Source: an uncultured Sulfitobacter sp. | GTDB taxonomy: Bacteria > Pseudomonadota > Alphaproteobacteria > Rhodobacterales > Rhodobacteraceae | DNA length: 64,000 bases | NCBI RefSeq assembly: GCF_947499945.1 | Contig: NZ_CANMQD010000001.1 | Location: 1-64,000, forward strand | Reading direction: 5' to 3' | Shown here: piece after piece, positions 43,044 through 52,876 of the stretch | Layout: the number at the start of each line of letters is the position of its first letter | Position numbering within the stretch: position 1 is the first letter of the stretch | Translations under genes and position numbers: made by a program | Notes under the pieces: model-generated | Databases searched by the model: none | What the model was told of the DNA's origin: nothing | The model's input: only the letters and a program-made list of their open reading frames with translations

Positions 43044-45059
43044 ATGACCCACGCCCTCACCCGTCTGTTCCAGCCGCGCAGCATCGCCGTCATCGGCGGT
43101 GGCGTGTGGTGTGAGCAGGTTATCGAACAATCGCTCAAGATGGGTTTCGAGGGCGACATCTGGCCCGTATATCCAAAGGCGGACCAAATTGCAGGCCTGC
43201 CCAGCTACAAATCCATCGCCGATCTACCCTCCGCTCCCGATGCAGTCTTTATCGGCATCAACCGCTTCGCCACTGTGGCGCTGGTGGCGGAGCTGTCGGC
43301 GATGGGCGCAGGGGGAGCGGTCTGTTTCGCCTCAGGTTTCTCCGAAGCCGCGGCAGAAGATGATGCCGCCACTGACCTACAGGACCAACTGGTCGCCGCC
43401 GCAGGCGGGATGCCTATTCTCGGCCCCAACTGCTACGGCTTTATCAATGCCCTTGATGCCGCCCTGCTGTGGCCTGATCAACAGGGCTGTGCGCGGGTAG
43501 ACAAAGGCGTGGCAATCCTCACTCAAAGCTCCAACATCGCGATCAACCTCACGATGCAGCAACGCGCCCTGCCCGTTGCTTACGTGGTGGCGTGTGGCAA
43601 CATGGCCCAAACATCCCAAGCACAAATCGCAAGCGCTCTCATCGACGATCCCCGGGTGACTGCGGTAGGCGTGCATATCGAAGGCTTCTCTAACCTGCAC
43701 GACTGGGAACACCTGGCCGCCAAAGCTCACATGCGGGGTGTCCCGCTCGTCGCGCTCAAAGTCGGCGCATCAGAGCAGGCGCAGATGGCCACGGTCTCCC
43801 ACACTGCTTCCCTTGCAGGCGGCGATGCGGGTGCGTCGGCATTTCTCGCCCGGCTCGGCATCCCGCGCGTGCACTCCCTTCCCGATCTGCTGGAAACGCT
43901 TAAACTGCTGCATTGCTATGGCCCGCTCAAAGGCAATCGCATCGCCTCTATAAGCTGCTCTGGTGGCGAGGCCAGCCTGATCGCCGATACTGCCGTGGGC
44001 ACATCCCTCCTCTTCCCGAAACTCACCCAAGACCAAAGCACGCAACTGCGCGAAGCCCTCGGCCCGATGGTCGCCCTCTCCAACCCGCTGGATTACAACA
44101 CCTATATCTGGCGCGACGAGGATGCGATGACTGCTGCGTGGGCGGGCATGACGGGCAATGACATTACGATGACTTTCTCCATCGTGGATTATCCTGTGAC
44201 CAATGCTGGTGACTGGATCTGCGCCACAGCTGCCGCCCTCAATGTCCGTGCGCAGACAGGTGCCAATTTCGCCGTGATAGCCACTCTCCCCGAACTCATG
44301 CCAAAAGATGTCGCAGCAGCGTTGATGGAAGGTGGCGTTATCCCCTTCTCGGGCCTCACTGAGGCGCTCAACGCGACCGAAGCCGCCACCCGTTACCACG
44401 CACCCGATACCCTGCCCGTCTGGCTGCCCGTCCTGACAACAGATGCGCAAACATTGACGGAGGCGGCGTCCAAATCGGCCCTCGCCGCCCATGGCGTAGA
44501 AGTTCCGCAGAATAGAACAACCCGCAGCGCCGATGACATCGCCCAAGCCATTGCCGAAATGGCAGGCCCCTTCGCAGTCAAAGGTGTGGGTCTCGCCCAT
44601 AAATCCGAAGCAGGTGCCGTGCGTCTGGGTATCGCTTCGGCAGATGTGGCCTCGGTCGCCAAGGATATAGGCACACCCGAAATCCTCATCGAGGAAATGC
44701 TCACCGACGCCGTGGTTGAGCTGCTCGTCGGCGTGGTGAGTGACCCCGCACACGGTTTCGTCCTTACCCTTGGCGCGGGCGGGGTGCTAACCGAGATGCT
44801 AAAAGACACGACATCGCTGCTGTTGCCTTCCACTGCCACCCAAATCGAGGGAGCCCTCAACAGCCTCAACTGTGCGCCCCTGCTGCACGGCTATCGCGGC
44901 AAACCATCCGCGAATATCCCCGCGATCATTGACGCCGTGCTCGCCTTGCAATCCTATGTCGAAGCGCACCGTGACACGCTTAGCGAAGTAGAAATCAATC
45001 CGCTGTTTTGCACGCCCCACAGGGCGGTCGCAGTGGACGCCCTCATCAGAAAGGCCTGA
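43044..45059 (+). CDS. Acyl-CoA synthetase, ADP-forming type (CoA-binding plus ATP-grasp)
   Basis: Protein of 671 residues. Residues 1-130 are a CoA-binding Rossmann domain (LFQPRSIAVIGGG), 150-450 the succinyl-CoA-ligase-like domains with the likely phosphohistidine loop TVSHTASLAGGDAG, and 470-670 an ATP-grasp domain (FAVKGVGLAHKSEAGAVRLG, LTLGAGGVLTEML, VEINPLF). This is the single-chain ADP-forming acetate-CoA ligase family, which activates an organic acid with ATP to acyl-CoA, ADP and phosphate. It starts 6 nt after the acyl-CoA dehydrogenase. In this operon it presumably activates the substrate acid, a role given to AMP-forming CaiC in E. coli carnitine metabolism. Confidence 0.82.
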   Translation: MTHALTRLFQPRSIAVIGGGVWCEQVIEQSLKMGFEGDIWPVYPKADQIAGLPSYKSIADLPSAPDAVFIGINRFATVALVAELSAMGAGGAVCFASGFSEAAAEDDAATDLQDQLVAAAGGMPILGPNCYGFINALDAALLWPDQQGCARVDKGVAILTQSSNIAINLTMQQRALPVAYVVACGNMAQTSQAQIASALIDDPRVTAVGVHIEGFSNLHDWEHLAAKAHMRGVPLVALKVGASEQAQMATVSHTASLAGGDAGASAFLARLGIPRVHSLPDLLETLKLLHCYGPLKGNRIASISCSGGEASLIADTAVGTSLLFPKLTQDQSTQLREALGPMVALSNPLDYNTYIWRDEDAMTAAWAGMTGNDITMTFSIVDYPVTNAGDWICATAAALNVRAQTGANFAVIATLPELMPKDVAAALMEGGVIPFSGLTEALNATEAATRYHAPDTLPVWLPVLTTDAQTLTEAASKSALAAHGVEVPQNRTTRSADDIAQAIAEMAGPFAVKGVGLAHKSEAGAVRLGIASADVASVAKDIGTPEILIEEMLTDAVVELLVGVVSDPAHGFVLTLGAGGVLTEMLKDTTSLLLPSTATQIEGALNSLNCAPLLHGYRGKPSANIPAIIDAVLALQSYVEAHRDTLSEVEINPLFCTPHRAVAVDALIRKA

Positions 45060-45062
45060 GCC

Positions 45063-45854
45063 ATGAGCAATGACACCTCCCCCATCAAGACCCGCCGCGA
45101 GGGTGCAATCATCGAGATCACACTCGACCGCCCCAAGGCCAACGCGATTGATTTACGCACCAGCCGCCTCATGGGCGAAGTGTTCCGCGACTTCCGTGAT
45201 GATCCCGAATTGCGTGTGGCGATCCTGACGGCGAGTGGAGAGAAATTCTTTTGCCCCGGCTGGGACCTCAAGGCCGCCGCAGATGGCGATGCGGTCGATG
45301 GCGACTACGGTGTGGGCGGCTTTGGCGGCTTGCAGGAATTGCCGCAGATGAACAAACCCGTTATCGCGGCTGTGAACGGCATCGCTTGTGGTGGTGGGCT
45401 GGAGCTGGCCCTCTCTGCCGATATGATTATCGCCGCCGATCACGCGAGCTTTGCTTTACCCGAAATCCGCTCTGGCACCATCGCGGACGCGGCCAGCATC
45501 AAACTACCCAAGCGCATCCCCTATCACATCGCCATGGAATTGCTGCTCACGGGGCGCTGGTTCGATGCAGAAGAAGGCCACCGCTGGGGCCTCATCAACG
45601 AAGTTGTCCCCGCCAATCAACTCTCAACCCGCGCTTGGGAGCTTGCGCGTCTGTTGGCCAGTGGTCCCCCCCTCGTCTATGCCGCGATCAAGGAAGTCGT
45701 GCGCGCCGCCGAGGACAGTAACTTTCAGGACATGATGAACCGCGTCACCAAAAGCCAGTATGCCACCATCGCAACGCTCTACACCTCCGAGGATCAACTC
45801 GAAGGGGCCAAAGCATTCGCGGAAAAGCGTGATCCCGTTTGGAAGGGTAAATAG
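45063..45854 (+). CDS. caiD: Enoyl-CoA hydratase/isomerase family, carnitinyl-CoA dehydratase-like
   Basis: Crotonase of 263 residues beginning 3 nt after the ligase stop. The oxyanion-hole segments are CPGWDLKAAADGD and NGIACGGGLELALSADMIIAADHASFALPEIRSGTIADAAS. The C-terminal helix reads VTKSQYATIATLYTSEDQLEGAKAFAEKRDPVWKGK, close to CaiD proteins. Carnitinyl-CoA dehydratase interconverts crotonobetainyl-CoA and carnitinyl-CoA. With the dehydrogenase, ligase and CdhR-like regulator it forms a plausible carnitine/butyrobetaine catabolic operon, common in marine alphaproteobacteria that use quaternary amines. A generic short-chain enoyl-CoA hydratase is the alternative. Confidence 0.72.
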   Translation: MSNDTSPIKTRREGAIIEITLDRPKANAIDLRTSRLMGEVFRDFRDDPELRVAILTASGEKFFCPGWDLKAAADGDAVDGDYGVGGFGGLQELPQMNKPVIAAVNGIACGGGLELALSADMIIAADHASFALPEIRSGTIADAASIKLPKRIPYHIAMELLLTGRWFDAEEGHRWGLINEVVPANQLSTRAWELARLLASGPPLVYAAIKEVVRAAEDSNFQDMMNRVTKSQYATIATLYTSEDQLEGAKAFAEKRDPVWKGK

Positions 45855-45861
45855 TACTGGC

Positions 45862-46863
45862 TCAGCAGTACCGCTCAGGCCCGTTCCACTGCACAGCGGA
45901 ATAGCGGTCCCCATGGGCCCACCCCACAGGCAGGATCGCTTCAATCGCACTCAACTCATCTTGCGTTAACACACGATCCGCCCCCTCCAAAAGCTGGGCA
46001 AAATGCGCACAGGACCGCGTGCCGGGAATGGGAAGGACATGCTCTCCCTGCGCCAGTAACCATGCAATCGCCAACCCCGCCGTGGAGATCCCCATCTCGG
46101 CAGCCAGCGCCTGAAACGGCGCCACAGCGGCGATATTGGCGCTATAATTAGGCGCCATAAACCGTGGATTAAACTCAAGAAATGGCAAACCCTGCGCCGC
46201 CTCATAGCTGAGCGGCGTATCTGTCAAAAACGAGCGCCCCACAGGCGAGAAGGCCACCAGTGCCACCCCCAGCTCCGCACAGGTCTGAATTAACCCCAAT
46301 TCGGGCGCGCGGGTCGAGAGGGAGTATTCAGACTGCACCGCCGCCACGGGATGCTCTGCATGCGCACGGCGCAGGCTGCTCGGCGCAATCTCCGAAAACC
46401 CGATTGATTTCGCCTTGCCCGCCTTCACAAACCCCGCCAACGTCTGCGTGACTTCCTCAATCGGCACGGCTGGATCGCGGCGGTGCACGTAAAACAGATC
46501 AACCGCCTCCACACCCAAACGGGTCAGACTGCCCTCAAGCTCGCTTTGCAAATGCGCAGCCGAATTGTCATGAATGTTGCCCACCCCGTCGGGGTTTCGC
46601 TTGATCGCTGCCTTGGTTGCGATGGTGACATGATCACGGGCCGCTGGATGCGCCGCCAGATAGCTGCCGATGACACGCTCCGACGTGCCCATGCCGTAGA
46701 CATTGGAAGTGTCGATGTGATCCACACCAGCTGCCATTGCCGCGTCCAGAATGGCATGGCTGCTACGCTCGTCCGTAGATCCATAAAAGTTGGTAAACGA
46801 CATCGCCCCGATGCCCACAGGATGCACAAGCGGGCCGTTTGCACCCAATTTACGGTGTTTCAT
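45862..46863 (-). CDS. Aldo/keto reductase
   Basis: Protein of 333 residues with the TIM-barrel AKR signatures: GIGAMSFTNFYGSTDE, DAAMAAGVDHIDTSNVYG (catalytic D and Y), TIATKAAIKR (catalytic K), FYVHRRDPAVPIEEV (H), and the NADPH-binding end IPGTRSCAHFAQLLEGAD. It reduces aldehydes or ketones with NADPH; the substrate is unknown. It converges on the crotonase gene with a 7-bp gap and is in tandem with the GST-like gene upstream, from which it may be transcribed. Confidence 0.85.
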   Translation of the reverse strand: MKHRKLGANGPLVHPVGIGAMSFTNFYGSTDERSSHAILDAAMAAGVDHIDTSNVYGMGTSERVIGSYLAAHPAARDHVTIATKAAIKRNPDGVGNIHDNSAAHLQSELEGSLTRLGVEAVDLFYVHRRDPAVPIEEVTQTLAGFVKAGKAKSIGFSEIAPSSLRRAHAEHPVAAVQSEYSLSTRAPELGLIQTCAELGVALVAFSPVGRSFLTDTPLSYEAAQGLPFLEFNPRFMAPNYSANIAAVAPFQALAAEMGISTAGLAIAWLLAQGEHVLPIPGTRSCAHFAQLLEGADRVLTQDELSAIEAILPVGWAHGDRYSAVQWNGPERYC

Positions 46864-46902
46864 ATCTCTCTCCCTTAATCTCTCGGCAACGCATGGCGGC
46901 CT

Positions 46903-47850
46903 TCAATCCTCAATATCCACGCGGTATCCCGCTCTGGGGAAGTGAACACAAATCTCGCCCACTTCAGGCTCATGTCTGCGCACAGATACCGTATCACAAT
47001 CGGCCACAATAATTTCACCTGCAACAGGCTGCTCGCCTCCGTCCAGATCGGGCGAGACGGTGACGCGCATCCCCGACTTCAATCCTTGCGGATCACGCGG
47101 ATCGGTTCGGGACACAGTGACCGGTTCGCACGCCGCCGCGCGTGCAATCGCCTCCTGCGCGGTCATCCCTGTCATGGTTCCGTGGCCAAGGGCGGCCACG
47201 GCCGCCTCCCACCGCACCAAATGCGTGAACTGTGACAAAAACGCAGGCCCCTGATCCCAGCGACCACGCAAGAACCACACCAAATGAAAGAGCTGTGCAT
47301 CAATCGATGCTGGTGCATCGCCCAGCAAAAAACCACGTCCGTCGCCAAGTTGCCTATTGGCCCAGCTCAGCGGCGCACGGATTTGTGCCGCCAGATGCGG
47401 AATTTCTTTGTTCGCAGAACGCAATCCTTCGGCCCAATCCTGCCCCAGATAAAGACGCCCGCGATCTTGCGCGAAATCCTGCGGCAGCGCATCGCCCGCT
47501 GATCCCAGCACAATTTTAACGGCCAAGTCGAAAAACGCACCATCCGTCCAACGGCTCAAACACCACATTAGCCCCGCATCATCCGTCGGAAAAAACGTAG
47601 GCTGTGGATGGCGCTGCTCAAGCGTGCGTAAAATACACTGGGTGTCACAATAAATATCCGCCCCGATCTGCATAACGGGCGTGCGCCTGTAGCCGCCTGT
47701 CAGCTTTGTCAGCATCGGCTTGGGCGCTAGCCGCGGTATCTCGACCGAGCGCCACGCGAGCCCCTTGATCCCGAATGCCACCCGCACCTTCTCCGCCACA
47801 GGCGATTGCGGATAATTGTGCAGGATAATCTCGTGGACAGGATCGGTCAT
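46903..47850 (-). CDS. Glutathione S-transferase-like protein with C-terminal extension
   Basis: Protein of 315 residues from ATG 47850 (MTDPVHEIILHNYPQSPVAEKVRVAFG). The N-terminal thioredoxin fold has YPQSPVAEKVR (glutathione site region, serine in the catalytic position), TPVMQIGADIYCDTQCILRTLE with the conserved cis-proline and acidic residue. An all-helical GST domain follows to about 225 (DAPASIDAQLFHLVWFL). The last 75 residues form an extra beta-rich domain (GMRVTVSPDLDGGEQPVAGEII) that ordinary GSTs lack. The substrate is unknown. It is upstream of the aldo/keto reductase on the same strand. Confidence 0.75.
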   Translation of the reverse strand: MTDPVHEIILHNYPQSPVAEKVRVAFGIKGLAWRSVEIPRLAPKPMLTKLTGGYRRTPVMQIGADIYCDTQCILRTLEQRHPQPTFFPTDDAGLMWCLSRWTDGAFFDLAVKIVLGSAGDALPQDFAQDRGRLYLGQDWAEGLRSANKEIPHLAAQIRAPLSWANRQLGDGRGFLLGDAPASIDAQLFHLVWFLRGRWDQGPAFLSQFTHLVRWEAAVAALGHGTMTGMTAQEAIARAAACEPVTVSRTDPRDPQGLKSGMRVTVSPDLDGGEQPVAGEIIVADCDTVSVRRHEPEVGEICVHFPRAGYRVDIED

Positions 47851-48138
47851 TTGCGCGGCTTTCTGTTGGGCTTTGCCGCACAACATACGCAAAGCGCCCC
47901 GAATGCCAGCCCCGATGTGAAATTTCCGCCCTCACAAATGCCTATGGCACGCGTGCACATTCCCACGTATATTACGCGAAAATGTAGCGTTGACCATTCA
48001 CCGCCCTAATGAGAAGAGACATGACACGGACCGCCCGCGCAAGGGGCAGGTCCCGCGTCAAACAATCTCTGCTCTGCGCCCTTTGGCGTATGTGGGCGCG
48101 GCACAGGTCGCGTTTTATCCTGATCTGAAAGTTATCTC

Positions 48139-48834
48139 ATGAATATGCTCAAAATCGTCGCGGTGCCCATGCACAAAGAGGGGCGCAAATTTGTTGCGAT
48201 CTTTGCCGCCATTACTGTCGTTCTGGGCCTCATCTGGGAGCCGCTTTTCTGGCTTGGTGTCGGCGCTACCGTCTGGTGCTATTATTTCTTCCGCGATCCG
48301 GTTCGCATCATCCCGCAACAGGACGGCCTTGTCATCTCCCCCGCTGACGGTGTTGTCTCCCTCATCGAACAAGTCGTGCCTCCCGTCGAAATGGACCTTG
48401 GAACCGAGCCGCTGACCCGTGTCTCGGTCTTTATGAATGTGTTTAATTGCCACGTGAACCGCGCTCCTGTTGCTGGCAAGGTGGTTGATATTACCTACCA
48501 CCATGGCAAATTCCTAAACGCTTCCTTGGACAAGGCCAGCATTCACAACGAGCGCAACAGCGTTACTTTGGAGACAGCAAGCGGCACCCGCATCGGTGTG
48601 GTACAGATCGCAGGCCTTGTGGCGCGGCGCATCGTTTGTTTCGTCGAGGAAGGGCACACTGTCCATGCCGGCCACCGCTTTGGCCTCATCCGCTTTGGCA
48701 GCCGCCTTGACGTCTATCTGCCCCACGGCATCGCCCCCTTGGTCGCTGTTGGCCAAACTGCTGTGGCGGGTGAGACAATCCTCGCCGATCTGGTGGCCAC
48801 CGCGCAAACGCCGCAAAGCGGCCAGCCCGAATGA
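48139..48834 (+). CDS. psd: Phosphatidylserine decarboxylase proenzyme (short, PSD-A type)
   Basis: Protein of 231 residues, the length of the short form of the family. It decarboxylates phosphatidylserine to phosphatidylethanolamine at the inner membrane. The N-terminal region has hydrophobic helices ([32 protein letters not shown]). SPADGVV (about 68-74), [10 protein letters not shown] and the self-cleavage site FGS (G187-S188), which creates the pyruvoyl cofactor, are present. The next gene, pssA, overlaps by ATGA and makes its substrate, so the two steps are translationally coupled. Confidence 0.93.
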   Translation: MNMLKIVAVPMHKEGRKFVAIFAAITVVLGLIWEPLFWLGVGATVWCYYFFRDPVRIIPQQDGLVISPADGVVSLIEQVVPPVEMDLGTEPLTRVSVFMNVFNCHVNRAPVAGKVVDITYHHGKFLNASLDKASIHNERNSVTLETASGTRIGVVQIAGLVARRIVCFVEEGHTVHAGHRFGLIRFGSRLDVYLPHGIAPLVAVGQTAVAGETILADLVATAQTPQSGQPE

Positions 48835-49565
48835 ACACCCCGTCCCGTATCAAGCTGCGCCATATTGTGCCCAGCATGGTCACTGTCTTTTCCATTTGCG
48901 CAGGCATGACCGCCGTCAGGATGAGCCTTGAAGGACGGATCGAGCTCGCGCTCTATTTCGTGCTACTGGCCGTGTTTCTTGACGCCGCCGACGGCAAGCT
49001 GGCGCGCTTTCTCGACAGCGCCAGTCCCTTTGGTGCCGAGCTTGATACGCTGGCGGATTTCTTCAACTTCGGCATCGTGCCAGGCATGCTTCTTTATAAT
49101 ACGTTATATATCGAAACGCCCTATGCCAGCCTTGGGTGGCTCGCCACACTTATCCTTGCGGTCTGCTGTGCGCTGCGACTGGCGCGGTTCAACCTGTCCA
49201 TGCGCGGCGATGTCGTGACCCTAAAACAGGATGATTTCTTTGTCGGTGTCCCTGCCCCTGCATTGGCCTGTCTGGCCTTGATGCCGATATTTTTGCACCT
49301 CAACGGGATGGAAAACACCAACCTGCCGGTTCTGCGTGCGATTTATATCATCGGTGTGGGCCTTCTCGCCGTGAGCACAATCCCCACCTTCTCCATCAAA
49401 CATGCAAGCATCCGCCGCGCCCATCTACCCTTCGCTATTGTGGCCGCCGTTGTGATGGTTGTGGGCCTGATGGTCTATACTTGGCCTACGATGATCATCG
49501 TGAACTGCGTCTATCTGGCTTCGCTGCCCTTTTCCTACCGCGCCCAGCTCAAGCAGTCAGACTAA
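48831..49565 (+). CDS. pssA: CDP-diacylglycerol-serine O-phosphatidyltransferase
   Basis: Protein of 244 residues with about eight membrane helices. The CDP-alcohol phosphotransferase signature [18 protein letters not shown] then AELDTLAD gives D-G-x2-A-R-x8-G-x3-D-x3-D with all catalytic aspartates. It condenses CDP-diacylglycerol with serine to give phosphatidylserine. Its ATG overlaps the psd stop, the conserved psd-pssA order of alphaproteobacteria. Confidence 0.93.
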   Translation: MNTPSRIKLRHIVPSMVTVFSICAGMTAVRMSLEGRIELALYFVLLAVFLDAADGKLARFLDSASPFGAELDTLADFFNFGIVPGMLLYNTLYIETPYASLGWLATLILAVCCALRLARFNLSMRGDVVTLKQDDFFVGVPAPALACLALMPIFLHLNGMENTNLPVLRAIYIIGVGLLAVSTIPTFSIKHASIRRAHLPFAIVAAVVMVVGLMVYTWPTMIIVNCVYLASLPFSYRAQLKQSD

Positions 49566-49666
49566 AGCCGCGCGGGCGGAATTGTGCCGCCCCGCGCCAT
49601 CTGCCCCCTGACGCAAACTGAATTTGTCATTATATCATCCTCAATTGGCAGAAGGACTTCGACAAG

Positions 49667-51052
49667 ATGCGTTTTGACCCTCCATTGGCTGACATACGGT
49701 TCGGATGTGGCCTGTCGCCAAATCTCGCGTCGCCACAAAGCGTTCAGGCCATGCTTGCTACCCTCGTCACCTCCGATGATACTGCCACGCGGTTTCCTGT
49801 AGAGACATTCGAAACCTTTGGCCTTCGCATCGCCGAGCGTATCGAGCTTACCAAAATCAGGCGCAAGGATCGCGGCTCTCCTGAAGCACTGCGAGCCAAG
49901 AAAGCGGCCCGTGTGCTCAACAAGGAGGCCCGCATCGCGCAGGCCGCATGGATGGGCCAGCACCTCAACCGCTGGGTCTGGACCCCAGCGCCCCTGCGTG
50001 AGCGTCTTACGATGTTCTGGGCGGACCATTTCACCGCCACGGGCAAAGCAGGCATTCTCCGCCGCGCCGCCACCCCCTATGTGGAAACCGCGATACGCCC
50101 GCTCATCACGGCCAAATTTGAAGATTTGCTACTTTCGGCCGTCCTCCACCCGTTGATGATCCACTATCTCGATCAGGAACGCTCTATCGGGCCCAATTCC
50201 CCCCAAGCGGCCAGAGGCAAAAAAAATGCAGGGATGAATGAAAACCTCGCACGCGAAGTGATGGAGCTGCACACTTTGGGTGTCGGCGGTCCCTATACCC
50301 AAACAGATGTGACACAACTGGCCGAGCTTTTGACAGGGGTCACAACAGCCAACCCTACCCGCCTGAATTTTCGCAAGAATATGGCAGAGCCGGGACCGGA
50401 AACCGTGCTTGGCAAAACATATGGCGGGGAAGATGCGCACATCCGCGACGTGCAGGCCGTGCTGCGTGATTTGGCACGCCACCCTGCGACCGCACGCCAT
50501 ATCGCCCAAAAGCTGGCAGTTCACTTCACTGCCGATACCCCTGACCCCGACCTTGTGCGTGCAATAGAGGTTCGTTTCCTAGAGACTGGTGGCGATCTGG
50601 CCCAAGTGACCGAAGCCCTGCTTACGCATAGTGCCGCATGGGTGCCCGAGCGCAGGAACGTCAAGCAACCGTTCCACTTCATGGGCTCGGCTCTGCGTGC
50701 CTTGGCTGTTCCGCCCGCTGCCTTTGCAGCACTGGACGAACGTGCATTGCGCCGCATCATCGCAGCACCTTTGGTCCAAATGGGCCATGTCTGGGAAAAA
50801 CCCGCCGGCCCTGACGGTCTGCCTGAAGAAGACAGCGCATGGATCGCCCCGCAAGGCATTGCAGCGCGCCTGCAATGGGCAATAACCATGCCACAACTGC
50901 TGATGGAGGAACTGCCCGACCCGCGCATCTTCGTTGACACAGCACTTGGCCCTTATAAGACACCCGCAGTCGCTTTTGCCGCCGAAGCTGCCGAAACGCG
51001 CTGGGACGGGGTTGGCCTCATCCTCGCATCCCCTGCATTTCAAAGGACATGA
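49667..51052 (+). CDS. DUF1800 family protein
   Basis: Protein of 461 residues of the DUF1800 family, usually paired with a DUF1501 protein as here. Visible features: LNRWVWTPAPLRERLTMFWADHFTATGK, the NENLAREVMELHTLGVGGPYTQTDV block, then RDVQAVLRDLARHPATARHIAQKLAVHF and a C-terminal segment ending LILASPAFQRT. The LAREVMELHTLG motif is the family hallmark. Function is not established; the pair is linked to exported or surface processes in many bacteria. AAGGAC precedes the ATG at 49667. No clear signal peptide is seen, unlike its partner. Confidence 0.82.
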   Translation: MRFDPPLADIRFGCGLSPNLASPQSVQAMLATLVTSDDTATRFPVETFETFGLRIAERIELTKIRRKDRGSPEALRAKKAARVLNKEARIAQAAWMGQHLNRWVWTPAPLRERLTMFWADHFTATGKAGILRRAATPYVETAIRPLITAKFEDLLLSAVLHPLMIHYLDQERSIGPNSPQAARGKKNAGMNENLAREVMELHTLGVGGPYTQTDVTQLAELLTGVTTANPTRLNFRKNMAEPGPETVLGKTYGGEDAHIRDVQAVLRDLARHPATARHIAQKLAVHFTADTPDPDLVRAIEVRFLETGGDLAQVTEALLTHSAAWVPERRNVKQPFHFMGSALRALAVPPAAFAALDERALRRIIAAPLVQMGHVWEKPAGPDGLPEEDSAWIAPQGIAARLQWAITMPQLLMEELPDPRIFVDTALGPYKTPAVAFAAEAAETRWDGVGLILASPAFQRT

Positions 51053-51056
51053 GACC

Positions 51057-52292
51057 ATGACCGATGCCCTGTCCCGCCGCGCATTTATGTCCCGCTCTGC
51101 GCTTATCGGCTGCTCGCTTGCGGCCAGTCCCCTGCTCACCCCGATCAGCTTTGCCGCGACACCCGGTGAAAACCGCCTTGTGGTGATCTTGCTGCGCGGT
51201 GGCATGGACGGGCTGGATGTGGTGCGCCCCTACGGCGATCCTGCCTTTGCTGCCCTGCGCCGCGATGCGGGATTGGAGGCGGAAGATCCCGCAATCGACC
51301 TCGACGGCTTTCACGCAATGCACCCCGCCTTGCGCCCGCTCTTGCCGCTTTGGGGAAACGGCCAGCTCGGCTTTGCCCATGCCGTGTCCACGCCCTACCG
51401 TGACAAGCGCAGCCATTTCGACGGTCAGGATTTGCTAGAGGCAGGCCTGAGCGATCCAGGCAACCCCTCAACCCGCGATGGCTGGCTCAACCGCGTGCTG
51501 CAACATATGGATGGCACACAGGCCGAGACGGCCTATGCCATTGGCCGCGAGCAGATGAGTATCCTTAGCGGCCCTGCCACAACCCAACGCTGGTCGCCCG
51601 AGGCCGATATGATCCTCTCCCCGCAAGCAATCAAACTTGCCCGCCTCATCATGGCCGAAGACCCCGCGTTCGATGCCGTATTTAGCCAAGCCATGGAAAT
51701 CGCTGATACGGACGGGGACACTGTCGCGATGAGCGGATCGCAAGATGAGATGATGATGATGGTGAACCAAAACGCCAACGAGGCAAACAAGGGCAGCGCT
51801 GAGCGGCGCATCGCAGAATTTGCGGGGAAACGACTGCGCGAAGAATGCCGCATCGCCTCTTTCTCCATCAACGGTTGGGACACCCACCAACGCCAAGATC
51901 GCTCCTTGCCAAACGCACTTGGTCGGTTGTCGGATACGATACTTACCCTGCAAAAAACACTCACGGGCCCCATCTGGAATAAAACAACCGTCGTGGCCGT
52001 AACGGAATTTGGCCGTACAGCGCGGATCAACGGATCAGGCGGGACAGACCACGGCACTGGCGGTCTGATGATCATGGCAGGCGGCGGCCTACGCGGCGGA
52101 CGCGTGATTTCCGATTGGCCCGGACTGGACGAGGCCCAACTTTATGAGCGACGCGATCTCATGCCCACCCGCGACCTTCGCGCCCATATCGGCTGGCTGC
52201 TGCACAGCTTGTTCGGTCTGCCCACTTCCACCATCGAGGCCAGCATCTTTCCGGGACTGGACATGGGCGCAAATCCCATTCTCCTACGTTAA
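51057..52292 (+). CDS. DUF1501 family protein, Tat-exported
   Basis: Protein of 411 residues starting at ATG 51057, 4 nt after the DUF1800 stop; an earlier in-frame TTG at 50934 would overlap the previous gene and lose the signal. The N-terminus has a twin-arginine signal (SRRAFMSRSALIGCSLAASPLL). The body has an alkaline-phosphatase-like fold: VVILLRGGMDGLDVV at the start, SHFDGQDLLEAG, GWDTHQRQD, and TEFGRTARINGSGGTDHGTGG, which look like a metal site. It is probably exported folded and works with DUF1800; the reaction is unknown. Confidence 0.85.
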   Translation: MTDALSRRAFMSRSALIGCSLAASPLLTPISFAATPGENRLVVILLRGGMDGLDVVRPYGDPAFAALRRDAGLEAEDPAIDLDGFHAMHPALRPLLPLWGNGQLGFAHAVSTPYRDKRSHFDGQDLLEAGLSDPGNPSTRDGWLNRVLQHMDGTQAETAYAIGREQMSILSGPATTQRWSPEADMILSPQAIKLARLIMAEDPAFDAVFSQAMEIADTDGDTVAMSGSQDEMMMMVNQNANEANKGSAERRIAEFAGKRLREECRIASFSINGWDTHQRQDRSLPNALGRLSDTILTLQKTLTGPIWNKTTVVAVTEFGRTARINGSGGTDHGTGGLMIMAGGGLRGGRVISDWPGLDEAQLYERRDLMPTRDLRAHIGWLLHSLFGLPTSTIEASIFPGLDMGANPILLR

Positions 52293-52324
52293 AATAAAAA
52301 AAAGGCCACCCCGAGAGGCAGCCC
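52293..52324 (-). terminator. Rho-independent terminator of ndk
   Basis: On the minus strand GGCTGCC (52323-52317) pairs with GGTGGCC (52310-52304), including two G-U pairs, and is followed by eight T. It lies between the convergent DUF1501 and ndk genes and may serve both. Confidence 0.65.
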
Positions 52325-52349
52325 TTTGATAATCAAAAGTCGATTAGGC

Positions 52350-52772
52350 TTAGCCCACCAACTCCAGACCGGAGAAGAAATACGCAATCTCTTCTTTTGC
52401 AGTTTCTGGCGCGTCGGACCCATGAACAGAGTTCTCACCAACTGATTCCGCGAACTCAGCGCGGATTGTGCCGGCTTCTGCGTCCGCCGGGTTGGTTGCA
52501 CCCATAACTTCGCGGTTTTTCGCGATGGCGTTTTCGCCTTCAAGGACCTGAGCAACGATTGGCGCGGACGCCATGAATTCGCACAGCTCGTCATAGAATG
52601 GACGCTCGGCGTGTACTTTGTAGAACTCGCCCGCCTGCGCCTTTGTCAGGTGAATACGCTTGGATGCGACGATGCGCAGACCTGCGTCTTCGAATTTCTT
52701 TGCAATCGCGCCTGTGAGGTTACGCTTTGTTGCATCTGGTTTAATGATCGAGAATGTGCGCTCAAGAGCCAT
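52350..52772 (-). CDS. ndk: Nucleoside diphosphate kinase
   Basis: Protein of 140 residues, the standard length. It transfers the gamma phosphate between nucleoside triphosphates and diphosphates through phosphohistidine H117 in the motif ENSVHGSD (N-x-H-G-SD). The start [15 protein letters not shown] is the family consensus, with GAGACG upstream. It is a monocistronic housekeeping gene between the DUF1501 gene and the ABC-F gene, ending in a hairpin terminator. Confidence 0.95.
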   Translation of the reverse strand: MALERTFSIIKPDATKRNLTGAIAKKFEDAGLRIVASKRIHLTKAQAGEFYKVHAERPFYDELCEFMASAPIVAQVLEGENAIAKNREVMGATNPADAEAGTIRAEFAESVGENSVHGSDAPETAKEEIAYFFSGLELVG

Positions 52773-52876
52773 GGGTCGTCTCCAAATTGGTGTTAAATTT
52801 GGCGCTCACTAACATGACCCCCTTGGCTTGAAAAGCGGCGATTGACGCCAAGCCTTACATGGTTCAAACGCAGCCC

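Noticed and set aside
43770-44753. Minus-strand open frame of 327 codons opposite the acyl-CoA ligase
   Set aside because: It is rich in residues typical of reversed GC-rich codons and is covered by a well-supported ligase gene.
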